From: Rhodospirillum sp.
GTDB lineage: Bacteria; Pseudomonadota; Alphaproteobacteria; Rhodospirillales; Rhodospirillaceae
Length of the DNA: 64,000 nucleotides
Direction of reading: 5' to 3'
NCBI GenBank assembly: GCA_021741145.1
Contig: JAIOYK010000017.1
Coordinates: forward strand, 30,187 to 94,186
A program made the position numbers and the translations under genes. The notes under the pieces are model-generated. The model was not told the DNA's origin and ran no database searches. It worked only from the letters and a program-made list of their open reading frames with translations. Positions 46,487 to 55,524 of this stretch are shown here, piece after piece. The number at the start of each line of letters is the position of its first letter. Positions within the stretch are counted from its first letter, which is position 1.

Positions 46487-48832
46487 TTAGTCCGCTTCGG
46501 GGGCGGGTTCCGATTCGCCAGGCGCCTCGCCCGTTGGTTCGGTGGTGCTCGCCTTTTCGGCGGATTCCGCGTCCGACTCCAGTTTGGTGGCGCGCTTGCG
46601 AGGGGCGCGTTTGCGCTTGGGCTTGTCCTCGGCGGCGGGCGCGTCCCCCTCGCTGACGACCTCGGCGGGGGCGTCCGTGGTTTCGGTCTCCACCTTCTTC
46701 TTGCGGGGGGCCCGCTTGCGTTTGGGCTTTTCGTCGTCGGCGGGCGCATTGCCTTCGGTCGTAGCCTCTGTTGGCGCTTCTGTTGGCGCCTCGGCGGTTT
46801 CGGCCTTGGCGGCCCGCTTGCGGGGGGTCCGCTTGCGCTTGGGCTTCTCCTCGGCCGTGGGAGCTTCCTCGGTGAGGAGCGTCGTCGCGTCACCTTCGGG
46901 ACCCGTCTCCTCGGTGGGGAGCGTCGTCGCGTCACCTTCGGGATCCGTCTCCTCGATCAGGCTTTCGCCCAGAGGGGAGTCGCCCAAAGCGGACTGGGCC
47001 GTCTCGGCCTCGACGGAAGTCTCGCTTTCGGTCGGCTCGTCAGGCCGGTCGCTTTCGCTATCCGCCGGGGGTTGGGCCTCGGTCACCGCGGGTTTCCGCT
47101 TGCGAGGGGTGCGTTTGCGCTTGGGCTTCTCTTCCACCGGGGCTGCCGGGGGCGCCACGACCACCTCCTCGACCGTTTCATCCGTCTCGAACTCTTCTCC
47201 ATCGTCGTCGAGGGGGCTCATCGGCGAGAAGGTGGGAGGCTCCAGGAGGAAGGCGGGGGTAAAGCCGCCGAAGCCGATGACATCATCCCGGATATCCATC
47301 TCCATAACGTCGTTCTGGGGATCATCTTCCCATCGGCCTCGGCGCCGACCCCGACCCGCGGGGGGACGGGGGTCCTTGCGGTCCTTGCGACCGCCGTTCC
47401 CGTTTCCGCCGTTTCCATTGCTGGAAGCGCCATTTCCGTTTCCACGGCCCTGGCTGTCGGACCGACTATCCCGGTCCTTCGTTTCCCTGGGGGAGGGCGT
47501 CTTGGCCGGTTCCGCCTCGATCTCGACGTGAGCCTCGACTTGGGGGTCGATCCGGGTTTCCACCTGGGGCTCGATCCGAGAATCGCCTCGAGATTCGGAT
47601 GAACGGTCCCGGTTGCGGCCCCGGCTCCGGCGATTGGCGCCTCGGCCCCCACGGTCTGGCCGTCCTTCTCCCTCTCCCTCTCCCTGGGTCCCGGAGTCCG
47701 GATTGGCCTCCACGAGTTCCTCAAGGTGAATCGGCGGAATGGCTTTCCCCAGCAGGTTCTCGATGGCCCGGAGGTATTTGGCGTCCTCCGGCGTGGCGAT
47801 GGTATAGGCATGGCCCGATTTGCCAGCCCGTCCCGTGCGGCCAATGCGGTGGATGTAGTCTTCCGCGTGGCTGGGGACGTCGAAATTGAAGACATGGGAG
47901 ATTTCGGTGACGTCAATGCCCCGGGCGGCCACGTCGGAACAGACCAGAAGCTTGATCTCGCCCCGCTTGAATTTCTCGAGACGTTCAGTCCGCACGTATT
48001 GGGCCATGTCCCCATGCAGGGCGACGGCGTCGAATCCATGCTTTTTGAGGGAGCGTTCGAGAACGTCCACATCGCGCTTGCGGTTACAGAAGATGAAGGC
48101 CGTGCTCACTTCCTCCCGCCGCAACAGATGGCGCAGGGCCTCCCGCTTGTCGAAGGCCTTTACGGTGACCAAGCCCTGCTCGACCGTATCCGCGGCCTTG
48201 CGGGTGGGTTCGACGCGGATTTCCTTCGGGTTCATCAGGAAGGCATCGGCCAAACGCTTGATCTCCGGACCCATGGTGGCGGAGAAGAACAAGGTCTGCC
48301 GCAGGGGCGGCAGAAGGCCGACGATGCGCTCCACGTCGGGAATGAAGCCCATGTCCAGCATGCGGTCCGCTTCGTCGATCACCAGGATCTTCACATCGCG
48401 CAGCAGGATGGAGCCCCGCTCGAACAGGTCGATCAACCGGCCCGGGGTGGCGATAAGCACGTCCACGCCCCGGTCCAGGATCTTCTGCTGTTCGTTCATG
48501 GATTCCCCGCCAATCAGCAGGGCCATGGTCAGCTTGTGATATTTGCCGTAGAGGGTGAAGTTCGCCGATACCTGGGTGGCCAGTTCCCGGGTGGGCGCCA
48601 GGATCAGCGACCGGGGCATGCGCGCCTTGGGGCGACCGCTGGCCAGGATGTCGATCATGGGCAGGGTGAAGCCCGCGGTCTTGCCCGTTCCGGTCTGGGC
48701 GATGCCAAGGACATCGCGCCCCATCAGTACGGGCGGGATGGCCTGGATCTGAATCGGAGTGGGGGTGTCGTATCCCACTTCTTCGACGGCCTTGAGGGTT
48801 TCCGGGCTTAGGCCGAGATCGGCGAATGTCAT
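46487..48832 (-). CDS. DEAD-box ATP-dependent RNA helicase with repetitive basic C-terminal tail
   Basis: A 781-aa protein from ATG 48832 (MTFADLGLSPETL). Helicase motifs in order: Q-motif GYDTPTPIQIQAIP, I AQTGTGKT, Ia PTRELA, Ib TPGR, II DEAD, III SAT, IV FIFCNRKRD, V ARGID, VI HRIGRTGRAG. The core (~residues 1-375) is RhlE-like. About 400 residues follow: first Arg/Gly/Asn-rich (RRSRGRNRDRSS), then acidic linkers alternating with four copies of a KPKRKR(T/A)PRK(R/K) block. The acidic part also contains a tandem TEETGPEGDATTL repeat. Such tails bind RNA non-specifically. Likely role: rRNA maturation or mRNA turnover. The ~66 codons open upstream of 48832 are non-coding in character. Confidence 0.9.
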   Translation of the reverse strand: MTFADLGLSPETLKAVEEVGYDTPTPIQIQAIPPVLMGRDVLGIAQTGTGKTAGFTLPMIDILASGRPKARMPRSLILAPTRELATQVSANFTLYGKYHKLTMALLIGGESMNEQQKILDRGVDVLIATPGRLIDLFERGSILLRDVKILVIDEADRMLDMGFIPDVERIVGLLPPLRQTLFFSATMGPEIKRLADAFLMNPKEIRVEPTRKAADTVEQGLVTVKAFDKREALRHLLRREEVSTAFIFCNRKRDVDVLERSLKKHGFDAVALHGDMAQYVRTERLEKFKRGEIKLLVCSDVAARGIDVTEISHVFNFDVPSHAEDYIHRIGRTGRAGKSGHAYTIATPEDAKYLRAIENLLGKAIPPIHLEELVEANPDSGTQGEGEGEGRPDRGGRGANRRSRGRNRDRSSESRGDSRIEPQVETRIDPQVEAHVEIEAEPAKTPSPRETKDRDSRSDSQGRGNGNGASSNGNGGNGNGGRKDRKDPRPPAGRGRRRGRWEDDPQNDVMEMDIRDDVIGFGGFTPAFLLEPPTFSPMSPLDDDGEEFETDETVEEVVVAPPAAPVEEKPKRKRTPRKRKPAVTEAQPPADSESDRPDEPTESETSVEAETAQSALGDSPLGESLIEETDPEGDATTLPTEETGPEGDATTLLTEEAPTAEEKPKRKRTPRKRAAKAETAEAPTEAPTEATTEGNAPADDEKPKRKRAPRKKKVETETTDAPAEVVSEGDAPAAEDKPKRKRAPRKRATKLESDAESAEKASTTEPTGEAPGESEPAPEAD

Positions 48833-49360
48833 GCTGTTTGGCTGCTCGCGATGTGACGGCGCGGCGGCGGCCAAATGGGGGCCGACACGCGGAATTGCTG
48901 GGTCAGTATCGTGGCGCCCCATTGCCGTCCTCCAGGTCGGACTCTCGCCCTGGACACCGTGGAACGGGTCGGGTACGAGTCGTCGGAAGACATCCAAAAT
49001 AAACGCGGCGTCCACTGGATGCGGTCGCACTATATATTTCGTGTCGGTCCTGTCAATGTTGGCATGTCAATCGGATGTGGGAATGAAGGGATGGGAGGGA
49101 TGGGGAATGGGTGCTCTTTCCGTCCGATCCCCCGTTCTGGCTCCCAGGGATCTCTCTTCCCAGGGGCCTTCCCTGGGACTTCGTCGCCATCCAGGTCTTC
49201 CGGCAAGGTCTTCCGCCAAGGTCTGCCGGCCCCAAGACCGTCGTCCAGGTGGGACGGTCATCACACCCTTGGATCTCGTTTCCCTGTATTCAGGGTGGCG
49301 GAGCTCCGGTCCGTGTCCCCGCGGTGGGGCCGATCACGGGTGTTTGGTAAGGAGAGTCCC
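48833..49360. other. Divergent leader/promoter region
   Basis: 528 bp between the helicase (minus) and isochorismatase-family gene (plus). Frames run through it in several phases, but none has a start signal or family similarity. An AT-rich patch (CACTATATATTTC, ~49028-49040) may be a promoter. The remainder is C/T-rich plus-strand sequence with repeated CTTCC and CCAGG-like words. A long 5' UTR for the helicase mRNA is plausible. Confidence 0.4.
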
Positions 49361-49933
49361 ATGTCCGAGGTTTATGCGCCCATGATGGGCGGCGATCAGT
49401 CCGTTTTGATTGTCATTGATGTCCAGGAACGCCTTTGCCCGGTCATGAATGATCCTCGGCGGGTCCTCATGAATGGTGCCAGGCTGGTCCGGGCCGCGCG
49501 GATCCTGGGTCTGCCCGTGGTGGTGACCGAACAGTACCCCAAGGGCCTGGGACCCACCATGCATGATATCCGGGCCGAGGCACCCCGGGACGCGGCCGAT
49601 TGCGCCTATTTTGAGAAGCTGACCTTCTCGATCGCCGCCGACCCCCCGGTGATGGCGCACCTGGACGGCCTTGGCCGGCGTCAGGCGGTGATTTGTGGAA
49701 TCGAAATGCATGTCTGCGTCTTGCAGAGCGCCCTGAGGTTGCGGGCTCGGGGATGGGATGTCTTCGTCGTCGCCGATGCCTGTTCATCGCGTCTGCCCGA
49801 AAGCGAGGAGGCGGCGCGGACCCGAATGGTCGCGGCCGGGATCCAGCCGGTAACAACGGAAATGGCCTTGTTCGAATGGTTGGAAAGCAAGGAAAATCCC
49901 GCCTTCAAGACGATCATGGACTTGATACGCTGA
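49361..49933 (+). CDS. Isochorismatase-family cysteine hydrolase (YcaC-like)
   Basis: A 190-aa protein. ATG 49361 is preceded by AAGGAGAG at five bases, a strong start signal. The catalytic triad is D20 (VLIVIDVQERL), K87 (FEKLTFS) and C119 (CGIEMHVCVLQSAL), with the cis-peptide before GIEMHVC. This fits the YcaC/nicotinamidase-like group of amidohydrolases rather than true isochorismatase. Substrate unknown. 52 bp separate it from the first cyclic-nucleotide-domain gene. Confidence 0.88.
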   Translation: MSEVYAPMMGGDQSVLIVIDVQERLCPVMNDPRRVLMNGARLVRAARILGLPVVVTEQYPKGLGPTMHDIRAEAPRDAADCAYFEKLTFSIAADPPVMAHLDGLGRRQAVICGIEMHVCVLQSALRLRARGWDVFVVADACSSRLPESEEAARTRMVAAGIQPVTTEMALFEWLESKENPAFKTIMDLIR

Positions 49934-49985
49934 TGACCTGATCCACCGCCAACCCAGTGAACGACGACGCGAGGAGCCGAAAGCC

Positions 49986-50576
49986 ATGGCGCTTTCCAAG
50001 GACAGACCCCTGGAGCGGCGGATCTATCCCCAGGGGCAGACCATTTTCCGCCAGGATGAAGACGGAGACGCGGCCTATATCATCGAAAAAGGCGCGGTGG
50101 CGATCCTCCACCGGAACGAGGCGGGCCGAGACATCCACCTTGGAACCCTGACCCCGGGCAGTCTGTTCGGAGAAATGGCCGTGATCGACGGTGGTCGCCG
50201 CATGGCCACCGCTGTCGTCGCGGAGGATACCGTCCTCATGCGGATCCCAGCGGACCAGATGCGGTCCAAGCTGGCCGGGGCCGACCCGTTCCTTAAGGCC
50301 GTGCTGAAAATCATGTTGGAGAACCTTCGGTCGGTGCATGGCCTGTACCTCAAGTTTCCGGGGAATTTCCCCGAGCATGTGGGCATCCTCAAGGAAACCA
50401 CCGTGTCCCTGGAACGCTACTGCGAGGCCCACGATCTGGAGTTGGCTTCGCCGGAGCTGGGGCGATATCTGGCGCTGATGGCCCAGGCCCTCAATGGTTT
50501 GGGCACGCTCGTCGACCAGGGACTGGGGACGGCCCGGTCGGAGAGCGATGCCGGGCGGGCGACCTTGCACACCTAA
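49986..50576 (+). CDS. Cyclic nucleotide-binding domain protein, copy 1 (no DNA-binding domain)
   Basis: A 196-aa protein. The N-terminal ~120 residues form a cNMP-binding beta-roll: GQTIFRQDEDGDAAYIIEKGAVAIL, then the phosphate-binding cassette GSLFGEMAVIDGGRRMATAV with FGE at 61-63 and Arg at 72. The C-terminal ~75 residues are helical, with no HTH, so it is not a CRP-type activator. Copy 2 at 50674 aligns without gaps over the first 110 residues. These may be stand-alone cAMP/cGMP sensors acting by protein contact. Confidence 0.85.
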   Translation: MALSKDRPLERRIYPQGQTIFRQDEDGDAAYIIEKGAVAILHRNEAGRDIHLGTLTPGSLFGEMAVIDGGRRMATAVVAEDTVLMRIPADQMRSKLAGADPFLKAVLKIMLENLRSVHGLYLKFPGNFPEHVGILKETTVSLERYCEAHDLELASPELGRYLALMAQALNGLGTLVDQGLGTARSESDAGRATLHT

Positions 50577-50673
50577 TGGACAGGGAATCGCGGAACGGTC
50601 TTGACCTTGGACCGACAGGCGGAATGATCCATGGACGATAGCAAATCACTCTCGTGGCGAAAGGAAGCCGGGT

Positions 50674-51225
50674 ATGGGAACAGGGCGTGATCGTATTCTC
50701 GAGCGGAAACTCTATCCAGCCGGAAAAGTCGTGTTCTCTCAAGGGGAGCGCGGGGACGCCGCCTATGTGATCGAGAGCGGGGCGGTGGCGATTTCCCTGA
50801 CGGATGAAAAGGGGAAAACCATCCGCCTTGGCCTTTTGCGCAAGGGCGCGCTTTTTGGGGAAATGGCCGTGATCGACGGGGGGCAACGCATGGCCTCGGC
50901 CATCGTCGAAGAGGGAGCCGTGCTGGTGCGGATCCCCGGGGACCAGATGCGGGGAAAAATGGACAAGATCGACCCCTTCATTCGGGCCGTTCTCAAGATG
51001 CTCCTGGACAATTTGAGGGGCGCCCATGGGGTTCGGCCCCCCGCCCAGACCTTGGAACAGCATGTGGAGGTGCTGGGGCAGGCCGTGGCGAACATCAAAG
51101 CCCATTGTGGTGTCATTGGCTCTCTGGATGGGGACCCGGATTTCCACGAGCTGTTGAAACGGCAGGATAGTGTGCTGAAGGATTTCCGCGCTTTCGCCCT
51201 GGTCCAAGGGATTCCCCTGGATTAG
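50674..51225 (+). CDS. Cyclic nucleotide-binding domain protein, copy 2
   Basis: A 183-aa tandem paralogue of the preceding gene. The cNMP domain contains GKVVFSQGERGDAAYVIESG and the cassette GALFGEMAVIDGGQRMASAIV, with FGE at 61-63 and Arg at 72 in the same register as copy 1. The C-terminal helical part diverges (QTLEQHVEVLGQAVANIKAH). No HTH or enzymatic domain. 97 bp separate the two copies, compatible with one transcript. Confidence 0.85.
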   Translation: MGTGRDRILERKLYPAGKVVFSQGERGDAAYVIESGAVAISLTDEKGKTIRLGLLRKGALFGEMAVIDGGQRMASAIVEEGAVLVRIPGDQMRGKMDKIDPFIRAVLKMLLDNLRGAHGVRPPAQTLEQHVEVLGQAVANIKAHCGVIGSLDGDPDFHELLKRQDSVLKDFRAFALVQGIPLD

Positions 51226-51340
51226 GGAGGGGATAGGAATGGAGGAAAAGTCGTGGACGAACTGTCTAGATTTTTGTTTTAGTCTCCACCGACAGCCTCG
51301 ACCGTGACCTTTCAGCCCTTTCTCGTCGGACCCCAACGCC

Positions 51341-52003
51341 ATGACCAGAGGACAAACCCGTGGCCTGATTCTGGAGGCCGCCCTGGCCTGCTTTCTGGAA
51401 AAGGGGATCGCGGGCACCAGCATCGCCGAGATTCGGGCTCGGTCCGGCGCGACGACTGGCAGCATCTACCATTTCTTCGGAGGCAAGGAGGACATTGCCC
51501 TGGCCCTCTGCGCCGAGGGGTTGACCTCCTGGGCGGAGGCGGTTCGGGCCGTCCCCGCGGAGGGAACACCCGAAGCGGTGATCCGGGCCATGGTGGTGGG
51601 GGTCATCGATTGGGCCTTGGAGAACGCGGCCATGCATCGGTTCCTGCTCCAGGGAGAGGTCCTGGCTCCGGTGGCGGCCCGGCGATCGGAGATGGTCGAC
51701 GTGATGATGGAGGCCCGGTTGAGCCAGGAGCGGATCCTGCGGGACTTGACGGCTCGGGGGGCGATCCGCCCCCTGGCCTGGGACCTGGCCCGGGCGATCA
51801 TCCTGGGGCCGGCGGAATCCTATTTGAAGGCGCTCGCCCAGGGCGCCGCGGCGGCGACGCCGGAGGAGGCGAAGCGCGATTTGGGGGGCGCGGCTTGGGC
51901 GGCTCTGCGGATTCCAGGGGCCGACCGGGACAAATCCATTTCCAAGGTTGGCGCCAACGCGGGGTTGAAGCGGCGGAGGGTTCAGAAATTCGATTTGCTT
52001 TAG
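51341..52003 (+). CDS. TetR/AcrR-family transcriptional regulator
   Basis: A 220-aa protein. HTH region: RGLILEAALACFLEKGIAGTSIAEIRARSG, recognition helix TTGSIYHFFGGKEDIALALC. The C-terminal domain (AVIRAMVVGVIDWALENAAMHRFLL...) is of the type found in YcdC/LmrA-like repressors. The last ~25 residues are basic and look disordered. Probably autoregulated and co-transcribed with the GNAT gene 20 bp downstream. Ligand unknown. Confidence 0.87.
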   Translation: MTRGQTRGLILEAALACFLEKGIAGTSIAEIRARSGATTGSIYHFFGGKEDIALALCAEGLTSWAEAVRAVPAEGTPEAVIRAMVVGVIDWALENAAMHRFLLQGEVLAPVAARRSEMVDVMMEARLSQERILRDLTARGAIRPLAWDLARAIILGPAESYLKALAQGAAAATPEEAKRDLGGAAWAALRIPGADRDKSISKVGANAGLKRRRVQKFDLL

Positions 52004-52023
52004 TGAGGAGAGGTCGCGGGATC

Positions 52024-52497
52024 ATGGCGCAGTCTCCCGTCATTCTGACTGTCGAGGATCCAGACCAACCGGAACCGCGTGCCTTCCTGGAGGCCAGCGA
52101 CGCCTATCATGGCGCCCTCTATCCGGCGGAAAGCAATCACTTGCTGGACGTGGAGAGCTTGCGGGGTCCCGCGGTCACGGTCCTGGTCGCCCGTGTCGAC
52201 GGCCTTGCCCTGGGCATGGGCGCCCTGGTGGACCAGGGCGAATACGGCGAAGTGAAACGCCTGTGGGTGGCGCCGGAGGCCCGGGGGATGGGTCTGGGAC
52301 AGGTGTTGCTGGAAGCCCTGGAGGACAGGGCACGCGCCTTGGGATTGGATGAAATCAAACTGGAAACGGGCATCTCCCAGCCGGAAGCGCTTGCCCTCTA
52401 CCGCGCTCACGGCTATGGAGATTGCCCCCCCTTTGGCGCCTACGTTTCGGACCCGCTCAGTCTGTTTCTTGGAAAGCGGCTTCGGCCCGGGCCTTGA
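52024..52497 (+). CDS. GNAT-family N-acetyltransferase
   Basis: A 157-aa protein from ATG 52024, with GGAGAGG upstream. GNAT core: VARVDGLALGMGALVDQGEYGEVKRLWVAPEARGMGLGQVLLEALEDRARALG with the RGMGLG acetyl-CoA loop, then IKLETGISQPEALALYRAHGYG. It resembles the small PhnO/YsnE-type acetyltransferases. Its 3' end overlaps the convergent SRPBCC gene by 41 bp. Confidence 0.85.
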   Translation: MAQSPVILTVEDPDQPEPRAFLEASDAYHGALYPAESNHLLDVESLRGPAVTVLVARVDGLALGMGALVDQGEYGEVKRLWVAPEARGMGLGQVLLEALEDRARALGLDEIKLETGISQPEALALYRAHGYGDCPPFGAYVSDPLSLFLGKRLRPGP

Positions 52498-52915
52498 GAG
52501 CCTTGTTCATGATCTCGAATCCCTCCAGGGTCGCGTCCCGCAGGGCGGGCGTGAAGATCCACCGGCCGAGCAGACCCGAGAAGACTTCTCCATGGGTGAG
52601 GAAGGTGGTGCCATCCACCTCGGCGGTGAGCTTGAAATAATGTTCGCCGTCGAAGAGGCCGGGGAGGAGCACCTGGCCCCGCCAGCGCAATTCCTTTTCA
52701 GGTTCGGCGACCAGCACTTGGGGGCGGAAGGCCATCGGAGGGCGACCCGGTGGCTTGACGGTGACGGTCAGGCGGGCGCCCTTTTTGGCGGCGCCGGAAA
52801 GGGCGGGAAGGAAGGGATTCCAGGCACCCATGGCCGGAAAATCGGTGAGCACCGCCCAGACGACAGCGGGCGGCGCGTTGATGGCGACGACGGTTTGGAT
52901 GGCCTGGGTGCTCAT
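52457..52915 (-). CDS. SRPBCC/START-like domain protein
   Basis: A 152-aa protein with the polyketide-cyclase/AHSA1-like fold: INAPPAVVWAVLTDFPAMGAWNPFLP at the start, a central beta-sheet with ELRWRGQVLLPGLFDGEHYFKL and TFLTHGEVFSGLLGRW, and a long C-terminal helix (FEIMNKALKARAEAAF). Members bind hydrophobic ligands, and no catalytic motif is evident. It converges with and overlaps the GNAT gene by 41 bp, both C-termini being coded there. Confidence 0.82.
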   Translation of the reverse strand: MSTQAIQTVVAINAPPAVVWAVLTDFPAMGAWNPFLPALSGAAKKGARLTVTVKPPGRPPMAFRPQVLVAEPEKELRWRGQVLLPGLFDGEHYFKLTAEVDGTTFLTHGEVFSGLLGRWIFTPALRDATLEGFEIMNKALKARAEAAFQETD

Positions 52916-52973
52916 TTCCGTGGCCCCCTGGCCTGTTGCTTCCAGGGTGGACAGTCCTTCGAGGCGTCCCTCA

Positions 52974-54965
52974 TCAAATATCCAGGTTTTCCGCGAATCG
53001 AGCGTTTTCCTGGATGAACTGGAAGCGCTTCTCCGGCTTGCGGCCCATCAGGTCGTCGACCAGCTTGATGGCTTCCCTGCTGTCCTCCTTGTCCTCCTCG
53101 GTCTTGCCGGGGGGGATGGTCACACGCAGCAATTGGCGGGTGGCATGGGCCATGGTCGTTTCCCGCAATTGGATCGGCGGCATCTCTCCCAAACCCTTGA
53201 AGCGGCTGATCTCGATCTTGCCCTTGGATTTGAAGGCGGTCTTCATCAGAACATCCTTGTGGGCATCGTCCCTGGCGTAGATGGACGTGCCCCCCTGGGT
53301 CAGGCGGTAGAGGGGCGGCATGGCCAGATACAGGTGCCCAGCGGCCACCATTTCGGGCATCTCGCGGAAGAAGAAGGTCATCAGAAGGCTGGCGATATGG
53401 GCCCCGTCCACATCGGCGTCGGTCATGATGATAACCCGCTCGTAGCGCAGACGCTCCAGGTCGAACGATCCCCGGGTCCCACAACCGAGGGCCTCCACCA
53501 GATCCGAAAGCTCCTGGTTGCCCTTCAGTTTATCGATGGAGGCGCTGGCCACGTTCAGGATCTTGCCGCGCAGGGGGAGTACCGCCTGGGTCGCCCGGTC
53601 CCGCGCCTGTTTGGCGGATCCGCCCGCGGAGTCGCCCTCCACCAGGAAAATTTCCGTACCCACCTGGGTCGATTTGCTGCAGTCGGCGAGTTTGCCCGGT
53701 AGGCGCAGCTTTTTGGTGGCGGTTTTCCGATTGGTTTCCTTGGCCTGTTTGCGTCGTGCCCGCTCCTCGGCCCGGTCGATGGCGTGGGCGAGCAAGTGAT
53801 TCGTCGCGTCGGGGGATTCCGACAGCCAATGGTCAAAGGGGTCGCGCATGGCCTGCTCGACCAATTTGGTCGCCCCGGCGCTGGCCAGTCGCTCCTTGGT
53901 CTGGCCCTGGAACTGGGGTTCCCGAATGAAAAGCGAGAGCATCACCGCCGAGGAGCCGAACAGGTCCTCCGCCGTCAGGTTGGCGGCCTTGCGGTTGCCC
54001 ACCATCTCCCCATAGGCCTTCAGACCCCGGGTCAGGGCATTGCGCAGGCCCACCTCGTGGGTCCCACCCTCGGGCGTGGGGACGGTGTTGACATAGGAAT
54101 TGAAGAAGCCGTCCTCCTCCTCCGGCCAGCAGAGGGCCCATTCGACGGACCCCATGTCGTCGGCCAGATCCCGGCGTCCAGCAAAGACTCGACCGGTGAC
54201 AAGAGTCTGGCCGTCCACGGCCGCGGCCAGGAAATCCTCCAATCCGTTCGGGAAATGGAAAACCTCCTCCTTGGGGATGGGGTCGTCCTCGCGGAGCAAT
54301 TCCTCGGCGCAGGTCCAGCGGATGCGGACGCCCCGGAACAGATAGGCCTTGGACCGGGCCAAGCGGTGCAACGTCGACGGGCGAAAGCGGGCCTTGGCGC
54401 CGAAAATATCCCCGTCGGGGTGGAAAGTCACCGTGGTGCCCCGTCGGTTCGGGGCGCCACCGACCTTTTTCAGCGGGCCAAGCGGTGCCCCCCGGGAGAA
54501 GGACTGCGACCACAGGATCTTGTCCCGGGCCACTTCAACGGTCAGCGAATCGGAGAGCGCGTTGACCACCGAGATGCCCACGCCGTGCAGACCTCCGGAC
54601 ACTTTATAAGCGTCGCCGCCAAATTTACCGCCCGAATGCAAGGTGGTGAGGATAACCTCGAGTGCGCTTTTGTCCGGGAAGCGGGGGTGGGGGTCGACGG
54701 GAATGCCCCGCCCGTTGTCCCGCACGGTCACCGATCCATCGGCGGCGAGGAGCAGGTCGATGACCTGGGCGTGACCGGCGACGGCTTCGTCCATGGCATT
54801 GTCCAACACCTCGGCGACCAGATGGTGCAAGGCGCGGTCGTCGGTGCCGCCAATATACATGCCGGGGCGCCTGCGGACGGGCTCCAGGCCCTCCAGCACC
54901 TCGATATCCTGGGCGGTATAGCTGGACGTGGGGCGCTCGGCCCCATCTTCGAAGAGATCTGACAT
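52974..54965 (-). CDS. parE: DNA topoisomerase IV subunit B
   Basis: A 663-aa GHKL-type ATPase subunit, full length. ATG 54965 (MSDLFEDGAE) is the natural start. Motifs: LDNAMDEAVAGHA (Mg/ATP), DNGRGIPVD, GGLHGVGISVVNALS (ATP lid), the toprim EGDSAGGSAKQARDR, LPLRGKILNV, and TDADVDGAHIASLLM. The ParE-type rather than GyrB-type TKKLRLPGKLADCS is present and the GyrB C-terminal insert is absent. With ParC (not in the window) it decatenates daughter chromosomes. Confidence 0.94.
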   Translation of the reverse strand: MSDLFEDGAERPTSSYTAQDIEVLEGLEPVRRRPGMYIGGTDDRALHHLVAEVLDNAMDEAVAGHAQVIDLLLAADGSVTVRDNGRGIPVDPHPRFPDKSALEVILTTLHSGGKFGGDAYKVSGGLHGVGISVVNALSDSLTVEVARDKILWSQSFSRGAPLGPLKKVGGAPNRRGTTVTFHPDGDIFGAKARFRPSTLHRLARSKAYLFRGVRIRWTCAEELLREDDPIPKEEVFHFPNGLEDFLAAAVDGQTLVTGRVFAGRRDLADDMGSVEWALCWPEEEDGFFNSYVNTVPTPEGGTHEVGLRNALTRGLKAYGEMVGNRKAANLTAEDLFGSSAVMLSLFIREPQFQGQTKERLASAGATKLVEQAMRDPFDHWLSESPDATNHLLAHAIDRAEERARRKQAKETNRKTATKKLRLPGKLADCSKSTQVGTEIFLVEGDSAGGSAKQARDRATQAVLPLRGKILNVASASIDKLKGNQELSDLVEALGCGTRGSFDLERLRYERVIIMTDADVDGAHIASLLMTFFFREMPEMVAAGHLYLAMPPLYRLTQGGTSIYARDDAHKDVLMKTAFKSKGKIEISRFKGLGEMPPIQLRETTMAHATRQLLRVTIPPGKTEEDKEDSREAIKLVDDLMGRKPEKRFQFIQENARFAENLDI

Positions 54966-55080
54966 GGCGACACTATAGGAACAGGCCCGGGCTTCCGGCA
55001 AGCCCATCTCGGGTACCAGCCAGGGCCTTCGCCCCATATATTGGGGAAATCGTCATGAAATCAGAGGAAAGGAATTTGGC

Positions 55081-55524
55081 ATGAGCATCTCCAGGACGCC
55101 AGACGAACCGACATCGACCAATGGACGCGAGCCCGAGGAAACGCCCGGGGGAATCCTGTCCACCCGCGCCATCGCCATGCCCGCGGACACCAATCCCGCG
55201 GGCGATATTTTCGGGGGGTGGTTGATGGCCCAGATGGATCTGGCCGGTGGAACCCATGCCCGCAAGGTCGCCCGGGGACGGGTCGCCACGGTGGCTGTCA
55301 ATGGCTTCACCTTCCATAAACCCGTGCGTGTGGGCGACGAGGTGAGTTGTTATACCCAGGTGCGCAAGACCGGTCGGACGAGCGTGTCCATTGATGTGCA
55401 GGCCTGGGTTCGGCGATGGGATGATGGGGGCTTGATCAAAGTGACCGAGGGGTTGTTCACCTTTGTCGCCTTGGATGGTCAGGGCGCTCCCCGGGCTTTG
55501 AGTGATGGCAAGGAGGGGACCTGA
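55081..55524 (+). CDS. Hotdog-fold acyl-CoA thioesterase (YciA type)
   Basis: A 147-aa protein. GAGGAAAGG precedes ATG 55081. YciA/BACH signature: RAIAMPADTNPAGDIFGGWLMAQMDLAGG with catalytic Asp in the DTNPAGDIFGG segment, then VNGFTFHKPVRVGDEV and SIDVQAWVRRWD. It hydrolyses acyl-CoA thioesters of broad chain length. Divergent from parE (115 bp apart). Confidence 0.9.
   Translation: MSISRTPDEPTSTNGREPEETPGGILSTRAIAMPADTNPAGDIFGGWLMAQMDLAGGTHARKVARGRVATVAVNGFTFHKPVRVGDEVSCYTQVRKTGRTSVSIDVQAWVRRWDDGGLIKVTEGLFTFVALDGQGAPRALSDGKEGT

Noticed and set aside
48875..49360. Long N-terminal extension of the isochorismatase-family protein
   Set aside because: The extension has no family similarity, while ATG 49361 has an AAGGAGAG site and the expected start of the fold.
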